Made by a program: the position numbers and the translations under genes. Of a DNA stretch of 64,000 nt, positions 37,624-47,340 are shown one piece after another. The notes under the pieces are model-generated. The model was not told the origin of the DNA, searched no databases, and saw only the letters and a program-made list of their open reading frames with translations. This DNA comes from Nymphaea colorata (taxonomy: Eukaryota > Streptophyta > Magnoliopsida > Nymphaeales > Nymphaeaceae): the NCBI RefSeq assembly GCF_008831285.2, contig NC_045144.1, positions 21,219,716 through 21,283,715 of the forward strand, read 5' to 3'. Each line of letters opens with the position of its first letter. Positions within the stretch are counted from its first letter, which is position 1.

Positions 37624-40600
37624 CTCATGCTTACAGATGATTTGTTTCCTATATGAATCCTTCCTTACCTTTTCACGAGCGGTGAACTGAAATAAGTTTC
37701 ATTAATGAATTATTCAGTTATTTGCCTAAGCAACAATGTCATTGCTGTCGTTTGCCATGCTAATGCATTTTCATTGCATTGTTCTATGGTCTGGTCTTGA
37801 CATCTTTATCATCATTTCATACAATGAAAGAAAAGATATGTTTGCTGGGTTAGTTCTCCATGATGGCATGGTTACAGCATTTTATACAATACGTATAGCC
37901 CCAAATTCCAAGTTTGCAAATAAAATCGTGAGTAGAGGTGGAGAAACCAAAGACATTTGATTAATGCGTTTTTTCTTGATTTCCATTGCAACCCATTTAG
38001 AAGGTTATATATAACAGGAGGAAAGAAAGGAGAAATAAAAGATGTGAACAAGGTCCAAACTCTAATGGTGCTGTATGTTTATGTGGTGGTGTCCGGTGGG
38101 GGAGGGAGGCGAGGGGGACTGAAAAGGGACTAAAAATATGTGATAGGCGTGGCTGCATGAGTGTCCAATTTTATAACCTTGCATGCAATGAATTTTAGAT
38201 TACTGTGAAATAAAATATTTGTGCATCTCATCCTTACTTTTTGTGCTGTGAGAAAAGCTAGTAGAGGTGGTTATGTCTTTGACATGGCATACTCATTTGC
38301 CTTTATTTTTTGCATAAGCACATGAAAGGGCTGATGAGGTTAAGCTGCTTGTTTTGTAATTCAGGTTGAATGTAAAGAACTCTTTTACAGAGACTTGCCA
38401 CAACTTGATGATGCAATTGCTGATAAACTTTTTCCTGGATGCAGTACCTTGAATCAGGTTCCCTCCCTCCCAAAGAATGTCTTTTTGTGGGGTTGGGAGT
38501 AGCATATTTTTATTTTGCTTTTTTAATGAACTTGAAATTGGCGACTGTTCAATGCCCAGGTAAGGGAATCTTTATTACAGGCATGCGAAAATGCAGAACA
38601 AGAAGCCAGAGAACAGGCAACAGACAATGCCCTTCTAGATGAACTCACCAAGGTTATTGAATATTTTATCATTAACAATCATCAGTTTGTTAAAAGGCTT
38701 ATCCTTTTCTGGCTAGATGACATGGTCGCAGTTCTTGACTTGGTTCATCTTATGTTGAATTTTTGTGTTCTTCTAGAAGGTTGTGGAACAACTTTTCTAT
38801 CTCTTTCCATTGAAGGTCTTTGTTTTCTTTTATGAGAAAGCTGATGACTTGATCTCCCACTTCACACTGTGGTGAGTAGACACACATGTTTGCAATGCAA
38901 CAGTGAGAATTCCAATTTGTGTGTTTCTATTAGTTTCATAATCAACTAATTCATTTGTAAGTTCCAAAGGAATGGGCTAAATCTGATCCTGCTGAACCTT
39001 ACAGTTAGAGGGAAATATGGTGAAGATGGAGGAGAAGTACAAGCAAATGGAAAGGAGAGGAGTCGTTTCCTTCTGAGTGGGTCTGCACCATCTGAGATGT
39101 CCCTTATGCTACTTACAGTTGATAAGCCTAATCAGGGTCATTCTTCATAATCACTTAATAATGTGAAATGCACCCTGGAGATGACATTCTTATTCTACAT
39201 TTGTACTAGGACAAACAGCTTCCCTTGAGTGAATTGCATGTTGAGTGCCTTTGAATTATGCCTGATATTCCAATGGTTTATCAAATAACTTTTCAGTTGA
39301 CTTTCATCAAATATGAATCTGGCCTGTTGCTCTTGGTCTTCAATATTTTCACAAACGAAGTCATCCAATTTAATATTCTTCGTCTTATTATATAATATAG
39401 TACCATGTTATAGGCTAATAGGCTGGTAATCTAAGTAGACACCACACAGTCTGGCAGTTCCGAAATGTGTGTATCTTCTGCCCAATCTGCATCTAACTAG
39501 GCTATAAGTATTTGTTCAGTGCAATAGAAGGGGAAACTATGCACAGAATACCATATCATCACAAATCCTTTCTTATGCTCCTGAAAATATGCTTCACGGC
39601 CTTCAAATGTGTTCTTCTAGCCTCTAGGAGGATTCCATGAATGAAGGTTCAATTACAACTGATACAATTTCAGGATCCTTATGATGCTCCATCTAACTTT
39701 CTGGAGAGAACATAATGATTTCTTCATCAATCATCAAGTTCTCATTTTCACAATCAGCCTTTGAGGGTAGTTACATTTTAGACATTATTGGCTTCTGTGA
39801 AGAAATTGTCTCTCATTTCACTTGACCACAAGAATGGCTGATTCATCCTTTTTAAATGTATCACAATTCTGCAAAGGTATTTTCTTATGTTAATCTCTCC
39901 TTCTTGAAGACTTATTGCTATGTTTGAAGGTAGAACTTATCTAATATCTTTTGAGGGGTACATCCTCTTGAGATCCTCACATGCTTGCCTCATTGTATTT
40001 CAATATGTTGGCAATACTCCTTGTCCTTACGATAGAGAAAGTTCATGAGAGAATCTTAAATTTCCCATCTCATCATGCTTTTGTTGTAATTTTTTAGAGC
40101 TGTTTCCCTTTCTTCTCCTTCAAAAACCTTAGTTTCATCATTTTCTTTCTTAGTATAAGTTCAGTTTGTGAGTAGTAACTTTGACATATCCCAAAATCTC
40201 TTGCCTTTGATGTGCACTTTCAAGTTCCCAGCCCACACTAAGTGACTGGAGTCATTGAAGCTTTAATCCTGACTCTTTCAGTCATAGGTCTTGCAGGCAG
40301 ACGAAGAAAGGAGAAATAAGTTGATCATAAAAAAGATCTTCGAGAACTTTCAGTGGCATGCTTCATGAGGCAGCACAACAAATTAAGTCTTCAAATAGAC
40401 CTAATCAGGCCATGGATGACCTTGCTCCAATACATTGTTATAGTACACTCCAAATAGCAATATGTAAGCCACAACATAAAACTTACATTCTCACAATGAG
40501 TTGACAACACTCGGTCAGAAGGGCTTCACACGGAAAGTGCAGTAAGGCACTAATAAGAGAGTAAGAGTAAGAGCATCAAACTGTACAAAGGGGAGTTATC

Positions 40601-40968
40601 TTGAGTAGCCGTTGGGCTAGCTTCAATGACTAGACAACTAGCTGTTGGTGCTAGCCAATCGCTAGCTCAGTCTTGATCAAGGTCCACTTCCTATATATAT
40701 ATATATATGAAGAGAGGGAGATGGACCGAGTGAATGGTGACTTTGAATGTCTAGCTCACTCATGAGGGTTGTCTTATCCATCATGTTGGACGGTTAAAAG
40801 AAAAATAAGAAAAAAAAAAGTATGAACTAATACTAGATGATGAAAATGCTCATCACCTTTTTGTTCTTATTTTTCTCTCAAACGTCATGACTTTGGATCA
40901 CCAGACTCATCCTTCAACTCTCTCTCTCTCTTTCTCTGAGGGAGAAAGAGTAATATATATATATATAT

Positions 40969-40999
<31 letters not shown>

Positions 41000-43900
41000 T
41001 TCAGCCATTTGGGGCTGGTTGTTTCACGTTCTTCACTCTCTCACGGTCTCACCTACTCCTTTTCCCTCCTTTTCATTTTTCATTTCTCCTCTCCATGACC
41101 ATCCTCCTCACCTTAAGATGGATCCTAGGGAGGGGAGGAGACCTGAAAAGTCCTAAAATGGGGATGGTTTAACTCATTTTCCAGATAAAAACATGCACAT
41201 GATAGGAACTATGTTTTACCACACATATAAGACATAGTACTGCACACATGCACAGTAGACATATATACACATTCTAACAAGGTCCCCTGCAACTCTCATG
41301 GGTTAGATTTATTCACTTTGAGAAGGAAATGGTAAAGGTGATGAGTGGAAAGAGATGGAAATTTAGGAGGTGTTGGAAAGCGCCCTTTTGGAGGTAACGT
41401 CATCCAAGATAGATAAGGACAAAGGGAAGAGTGTGTGTGATGCTGTAATTTTTAAAATTTTCTCCTTATTCTAGGCGTAATGGATTGTATAGTAATTAAC
41501 AGTGAACAGGTTTATGTTAATTGAGTCTCAGGTCTAGGAAGAGGGAACTCCAAACCTACTGGGAAGTTTGTACGTGAACCCTTTCTCATCCAAATTTGGG
41601 CATTATGGATTCATCTTAGCTCTGAAGCATCGGAGTCTACTTCTTCCTTGAAATAGAGTGCATTGTTTTATTGTGTTTTTATGTTTCATTTTGTCTGGCA
41701 GGTTTCCATGGTAACAGTCATATCCTTCCTTTTAGCTGCCCTTTCTGTTATAATTTCATTCACATGACAGAATACATAAATCCCCTTGGAAACTAACATA
41801 TAATACTACAATGGTATGTGTCGAGAAAAATCATGCTATGTCTAACAGAGAGAACCACAAATTTTCAACAAATTGAAGCTAGAAAGTAGTGGAAGTTGCA
41901 AGTCCCTTGGGCTGCTCTATGTGAATCAATTTTGTGGATGTACCCAAGGAATCTATGGTCTGTTTGCACTTTTATGTCTGTGCTCATGGCCAGTCACAAT
42001 GTCTATGATCTACCAACTTTTTGTTTCATATCTGAATGTATATACGTGGGAGCATTTGGTAAGAAAAGTTACTATTTGATGCCCTCGGTTACACGTTGCT
42101 TATTTTTTTTAACTTTTGAAAACTTGTTATGTCATTGATGATGGTAGTATATCTTCCATTAGGATTTCATGTTGATATATATCTCAAATAAGCTTCATGT
42201 TGAAATTTGTTATCTGAATTTCATGTTCGGGATGTTTAGTTATGTATGTAGGTTTATTATTCACAGGAAAAAATCTTTCTTTCAGATGAATCAGTCTCAG
42301 TGCATGCTGGGCTTCTTGAAATAATTTTGTGGCCATATTTCATCGAAAGTTCACTCTCCTATTTTGTGCTTCAGATTGTAGAAGTTGATGTCCCACAATC
42401 TTTGTTCGAGGAGCAAGGCCGCCAACTTTATGGAGCCTACCTTCTCCAGTTACAGGTAAGGAGTTAAAGATTTGAATAAAGATGTTTTGTTAACACCTCA
42501 CACAACTGTTTGAGCATGCTTGCAGGCAAGCAAGAGATTGAATGAACAACAACTGGTTTCCTTATCAAGTGAAAATGCAGTAAAAGAATACCTCAATAAT
42601 CAAAAGATGAACATAACCAAGATAGTGAAACAAACTCTTGCTGTTGGAGAGATTTTCAAGTGTGAGGGTTTGCAGGTAAGATACTGAGTTATTCTTATGG
42701 CCCGATAGGTTGTCTCTATTTTTCTTTGGATTCCTTCCATGTAGTTCTGTTTTCCCTTGGATATTTTATTATTTTATTCCTTATGTTAACCATCAACTGA
42801 GTATTTTTGTCATCATCAATGGCCACACCAGATAGTTGGTGTGGTGGTCCATGGCTAGACCTAGTTGAACAACCGGTCATGTAGCTTTTGCACACATACT
42901 TGTCTTCTCTGTGACAATTCGTTGCTATGTATCTAGGCTCTTATGTCTTATCCATTACGAAGAACTCAACATAATTGACGAGGCAGTATACTGACATTAA
43001 CGATGATCTCACATAAACTCTAATAGATATGAGTATGACAGCGAGACACTAGTGGCACTGGGATGTTTGATATCTTTCCTCAACTTGATAGGGTGTTTTA
43101 ATCTTTAAGTAGTTCCTTTGTTTTCATGTGGACTTTTTTCTCTCAAGGCATTTTGGTTAATTGTTGTTGGCCTTTTATTTTCCGATCCCTTTTGAAAAAG
43201 GCATAGTAAAAAATAATGTTTTGGAGATAAATGGCGAGGTTTTTCTCGAGTATAATACATCGAGCTTGAAAAAAAGGAAAAGAATACGGTAAATTTTTAA
43301 AAATCTAAAAAAACTAAAAATGGGGGAAAAATAAAATAAGTGAAACTAATAACACAAACATCAAAAGATAAGTAGATTTGCAACAGATAAAAATTAGAAA
43401 ATGAAAAAAACTGTTTGGCATTAAAAAAATAAAAAAAATAAAAAAAGTGAAAAAAAAAACTCGTTAAAAAGGTGTTGAACGTTTTTTCCGAAAAACACGT
43501 TTTCTTAAAGTTTTAAACGACAAATTTAATTTATCATTTTTTTTCGAAAAAAACACGTTTTTTGTGACACTGGCAAAAAGGTAGTGAAGTATTTTGTTTC
43601 CCTCAAGTCTTCACATCTGCTATTCTTCTTCTTTTCATCAACCACTTGAAATTTAATATTGTTAGTGTAATCCATCATGATTGAACAACTATGACACAAA
43701 AACACCATGTCACATGCCAGATGATTCTCTTGTACAATCTTATGTACAAAGAAGAATTTCATTTTTAGTGATGAAATGAGTATAATGCAATGGCTGAATC
43801 TACTACATAAATTATTTTATTGGGCATCTTCTTGGTAATGCAGTAGCTACTCTGTTAAATCTCTGTCTTGTTTCTTATAATCAAAATTCTAATAAAATAT

Positions 43901-45579
43901 TGCTAAGAATTTTGAGGTTCATAAGTGCACCAAACACATGAAAACACACTGCTATTTTCCTATGCAGAAGCATCTTGGTGGTTTCTCCATTCTTTTCTAA
44001 CATTCCATACATCAGAATAACTTTCATGCAAATTGGGGCTCATATATATATACATATGCACAATTGCTACATTGTGTTCTGGTTTATAACTGGCTGCAAG
44101 CCAAGTAGGGGAACTCTCGGACCCGGTTCTGGGGTCAGTTTTAGTGAAGTGATTGTAAGTGGTATTGAAGCTATGTTATGTGAGATATTTATACAAAAGT
44201 GTGCTGATATTCTCTGGAGCTTAGCTGCTACCTTGCTTTCTAATTCACAGCCCTTTTAATTGTATAACTAAAGTGGCTACAGAATCACAGATGGATTGGG
44301 TTTTGCCAGCTTGGGGACTCGAGTCAACTTTGAGCCAGTTGATTAGATCTTTAATTTACATTATTCAACAAATCAGACTGCAAATTCGTCCAGTACAGTG
44401 CAACTGGTTGTATTATTTTGTACTCCGATTCCCACATTATTAATGGCTCCTTCTGTGCCATCTAGAGTTTTCACCTATGGACATTTTGGTTGTCATACTT
44501 TTTTCCATTGTCAGATGGCTTGTGTTGGTCAACTTCGGAAGACCATCTTTGGTTTTGTTGTTGAGCCAAAAAAGAGGGTTTGAGCCCAAAGGATGCATAT
44601 ACACTTGAAAGTAAGGGAGACTATAGAACTCTGCTTGTCTCTCACTTCAATTTTGCAGATGATGCTCCATTATTTTCTAAAGTAGATCTCAGCATGTTTC
44701 ATTTCTCAAGAAAATCTTGAATCCACCAAGAAGAGTGCAGCCAAATATGTCGTACCGACATGCTTTTAATTCTCTATAGGGTATCCATTTAAGCTAAGGA
44801 TGTTTCTTTTAATGTTATTGCAGTTATCATTGGAGGAACTAGAGAAAGAGGTGGTTGATGCAGTTGCAGAATTTAAGAGTCATAAGCAAGAATATGATGA
44901 GAAGCGGATAAGAGAACAGGTATTGGTCCTTCAACTATACAAAGTCCCTCTGCTTGTCCTTAGTGTACTCTCCTGCATTGAGGTCAAATAAGGTTTTGCG
45001 ATCCCATGGTTGACTTGGAATTTAGATTTGTAAGGAATGGATGAAGATCACAAATCAAACAAGTGAAGCTACTCTTTTCGTTATGCTTATGGCTTCTTTC
45101 AAGTGGAAACAAAGGCCCCTTGGTTTTGGTAAAATGTGGGTTACTATTATTCTTCTGTTCTAGATTTTTTGTGTCATCAAATGTGAATCATGCTCAGAAG
45201 GATGCTTGTTGTCAACAAAGAACTCGAGATCTCTGAGGGGGAAATTGGCACCTGTGACAAAGCATGCTAACAAGTGTGATGAACAACGTCAAGTTTTAAG
45301 GGCCTTATTCGACACAAGCTGAGCAGGTCCAGTCAAATTAAAATGGTTGAAAGGATTGTATTTTGAACATCAAATCCATAACCAAGGAAAACAATAAGAA
45401 CAAGCAGGGGAAGCTTGTATAAGAGCCTAGTGCCCAAGTTACTCACCCTCAATCATGCACTCGGACTTTTTGACCTATTTCTTATCTGGGCTGCTCTGCA
45501 GGTGCAAGGTATACTTGAAGGGGCTAAGGTGCTAGAATGGCTAAAGCAGCATGCAGAAATTGAATTCGTGACAAAATAA
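26946..45579 (+). CDS. TIG1: Chloroplast trigger-factor-like chaperone
   Basis: A ribosome-associated folding factor, predicted in the plastid stroma. The 540 aa come from 13 exons: 26946-27245, 29074-29157, 30279-30407, 31027-31115, 32140-32323, 34580-34670, 35672-35826, 38365-38457, 38560-38652, 42375-42455, 42526-42675, 44824-44919, 45502-45579. The first about 75 residues are rich in Ser and Arg with few acids, as in transit peptides. The ribosome-binding signature appears as VPGFRPGKRVP at about 129. An FKBP-like PPIase region starts at about 263 (IGDVAVLNIYAK, then LLPGFLDAIVGIGRGEQKSF). The helical C-terminal domain follows (VEVDVPQSLFEEQGRQL, LSLEELEKEVVDAV, VLEWLKQHAEIEFV). Bacterial factors are about 430 aa; the extra length is mostly the transit peptide. 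All phases agree; the exon 1 donor (AGA|GTGCGC) is weak. Introns are large and hold several transposon remnants. Confidence 0.95.
28340..28615 (+). repeat. Degenerate local repeats in TIG1 intron 1
   Basis: Three irregular copies contain GGCATGTTG, CCTAGCCAC, ACAAATACTAGTT and GTGAAAACTGCATTT-like blocks. They look like a decayed duplicated or inserted sequence. No coding signal was seen. Confidence 0.5.
29483..29528. repeat. (TA)n microsatellite in TIG1 intron 2
   Basis: About 23 TA units; nothing else is visible. Confidence 0.97.
30426..30735 (+). mobile_element. AT-rich dispersed repeat, copy 1 (TIG1 intron 3)
   Basis: About 310 bp of poly-A and poly-T blocks, from GTCACAGAATATGCG to TTTTTTCAAGCTCG. 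Read on the opposite strand, 43256-43575 gives the same order of blocks, including AACAGTTTTTTT, CATTTTCTA, TGTTGCA, GATGTTTGTGTTATTAGTTT and CAAGCTCG. It is therefore a mobile or dispersed family and not random low complexity. No terminal inverted repeats were identified. Confidence 0.65.
32551..32585. repeat. (CT)n microsatellite in TIG1 intron 5
   Basis: About 17 CT units, with no other feature. Confidence 0.95.
32891..33250 (+). repeat. Three diverged tandem repeats of 106-126 bp in TIG1 intron 5
   Basis: Copies start near 32895, 33001 and 33127. Each reads AGCATCATAAAACAATTGATC-like, then CAACCTT..GG.TTGTGTGCTTAGAA, a TAGTTGATAGGTTG block, GTTAGTTCATAGAGGGAAA, and (in copies 2 and 3) CCCTCATGGGT. 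They lie immediately before copia remnants and may be degenerate LTR or leader sequence. Confidence 0.8.
33270..33743 (+). pseudogene. Degenerate copia RNase H end and polypurine tract
   Basis: A short open frame contains ETTKHVMIEVGLQEK, resembling the TKHIEID..REK end of copia RNase H, and later ISDTLAKVLP, resembling the LADIFTKPL motif. It ends in a purine tract, AAGGATAGGGGAAATAA (33727-33743), directly before the LTR start TGTTGAG. This is the expected order at a retrotransposon 3' end. The reading frame is broken and nothing functional remains. Confidence 0.5.
33744..34264 (+). mobile_element. Copia 3' LTR with an internal 207-bp tandem duplication
   Basis: It starts TGTTGAGAATG after a polypurine tract and ends near CAGAATGTCA. 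Inside, 33810-34016 is repeated as 34017-34223 with period 207 and about one visible mismatch (GAAGTGTTTTC against GAAGAGTTTTC). The duplicated unit includes the CTCTATATAAAGGGAC box, so this LTR has two promoter boxes. The related fragment at 3928-4300 has only one. It lies in TIG1 intron 5, in sense. Confidence 0.75.
37591..37620. repeat. (CT)n microsatellite in TIG1 intron 7
   Basis: About 14 CT units in the 2.5 kb intron between exons 7 and 8. Confidence 0.95.
39400..40560 (-). mobile_element. Degenerate antisense Ty1/copia element (leader and gag)
   Basis: On the minus strand, GTATTGGAGCAAGGTCATCC (40433 downward) resembles the TGGTATCAGAGCAAGG primer-binding leader of plant copia elements. 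Below it, a frame reads NLKVHIKGKRFWDMSK, which fits the start of a copia gag (W..K...Y.KG..LWD). Frames break repeatedly afterwards. The LTR should extend above 40434 but its end is not resolved. It lies in TIG1 intron 9 (3.7 kb), antisense to the gene. Confidence 0.5.
40727..40910. mobile_element. Foldback MITE, second copy (TIG1 intron 9)
   Basis: It starts GAATGGTGACTTTGAATG and carries a core that is the reverse complement of the element at 13832-14070 (GAACTAATACTAGATGATGA, then GCTCATCACC). Inverted AAGAAAAATAAGAA and TTCTTATTTTTCTC blocks form the hairpin. It is bordered by a (TA)n-(GA)n run at 40692-40720 and a CT run at 40917-40937. Confidence 0.55.
40958..41000. repeat. (TA)n-(TTTA)n compound microsatellite
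   Basis: TA units run into about eight TTTA units in TIG1 intron 9. Confidence 0.97.
43256..43575 (-). mobile_element. AT-rich dispersed repeat, copy 2 (TIG1 intron 11)
   Basis: The reverse complement matches the copy at 30426-30735 over its whole length, including AACAGTTTTTTTCATTTTCT, TGTTGCA and GATGTTTGTGTTATTAGTTT. It has extra A/T blocks near its start and ends at CGAGCTTGA on the plus strand. The two copies lie in opposite orientation, 12.8 kb apart, inside one gene. Confidence 0.65.
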
Positions 45580-47340
45580 GGTGGTTATCAAGGGCGAAGC
45601 ATGGAATAAGATCTCAAAAGTAAGGAATAGTGTATAAGAAAGGCAAATGTATATTCCTGTGTTTTATTAAACTTCTCCAAGTATCATGGGTCTTATTTTC
45701 AAATTTTGTAAGTTATTAAATATTAAGATTCCTATGAGGTTCTAGGCTATAAGAAAAAAATAATTTATTTTTATATGGCTTGACTTCATGGTCATCTGAG
45801 ATAGATATTGTAAAAGTTCTTTTGCTCCTATCGCGCATTCAAATTCTAACTGAATACCAAAATGTTATGCGCAGTTTAGGCACTTCCTGCTTATCCCTGA
45901 CTTTTTTTATTGTGCCTTATGTTCATCTATGACTGTAGGGTACATTTTTGGAATTTGAGTATGTATTTGCGGCAAGAACTGGGTGTCGGAGATGAGATAC
46001 TGTTGCTTGTTTCAGATACGCAAATTTCTAGCTTTTTATGGAAGCCCTCTGACAAAACCTAGTGTATTGCTTTGTCAACAGTTCTCCCGTTTTCCTAGTT
46101 CGAGAAATTCCTAGTACAGAAGTTAAAACTCCATGATTCACCAAGTTAAATCTTCATTCAAGATGTAATAGTGGTGGAAATTGAGATGGACAAGAATACA
46201 GATGGGAATGGAGATCGGAACTGGAGAGTCGATTTGACAGTTGACGCTGTCCTCTCCATTAAGCAATTTGAAATGACTCCTCATGTTCTGATGACCAGTA
46301 CATGCTGATTTGTTGTTTCTGTTATTGTCATCTAAACATGTGCTTTCAAACGGCAAAGAAGTGAATATGGTTGTCGAAATGCACTAATTATACTCTGTCA
46401 AATCCTCATCTTTCCTCTCTTCTGCAGATGCTAAAAGTTCAGATGAAAATAATTTTATTCGTAGGAGAATGTACAGCCTCATCTCACGGCAACTATACCA
46501 TGCTATCAAAATGAGGATTGGGTAGACTCGATAACTACCACTATCAGCGAGTGAAATAGTTATCAAGCAATATCCCAAACTGGAATCAAATGTTTGAAAA
46601 ATACTGCATTACCATAATTGATGGGGATTCAAGGAAAGAAGTTGCACAGTGGGGAGAATCCAGTTTCCTTGATTATGAAGAAGGGCTGCATTTGCACCAA
46701 TCGTCTAGACAAAATCATACTATTATTTTGTAGAAGCATCTCATGGGTGTATGCAGCTGGTGATGATGGCGTCAGAAGCATTTTGCAAGAAAGAATAAAG
46801 ACCCTTCCAGAAGCAAAAAGATAAAGTCACCTACCGGGTAAGGAGGTTTCATCATGATGCAGCCTTCAATGAAGCAACATTTTTTAGGCGAAGAACGAAA
46901 AAGTATATAAATGGACTTGGACCTTCAAGCTGCTGGCGCTACCAAACCTTGAGCTCAGCCAAACCTTGCATATCCTTTATAAAGAGAAAAATGAAAAAAA
47001 TCGTGCCATACTTGAAATCATATTGTCAAAATTCATGGACAATGGACATAATGAACATGGAATTTTGTACAAAGTGATGGTGCTTTGCACTACTTGGTGA
47101 ACAGTGAACACCTCCATCTTAGCACAAGTACCATAAAAATGATTAAGATGAACCTTTCAAACATTTTAAGATTGAAATTTGTTTCACAAAGTTATTCCGT
47201 ATTTAGTTATAAAACTGAAGCCTACAACATACAAAAAATTACAAACAGAAAAATTCTACCATTGATCACATCAGAGACTCAACAACCACTGTTCGGAGAA
47301 ACTAGCCTTCTGATTTTGGTCTAAGAGCAGCCGACTCTGG
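45580..47340. other. Convergent intergenic region between TIG1 and SOBER1-like
   Basis: 1.8 kb that should hold both 3' UTRs. I see no gene, RNA gene or recognisable transposon here. Short open frames on both strands have no family signature. Confidence 0.6.

Noticed and set aside
38770-38880. Exon-like stretch in TIG1 intron 9 ending GTGGTGAGTAG
   Set aside because: The flanking exons 9 and 10 join in phase and match the family without it, and the encoded residues do not resemble trigger factor.
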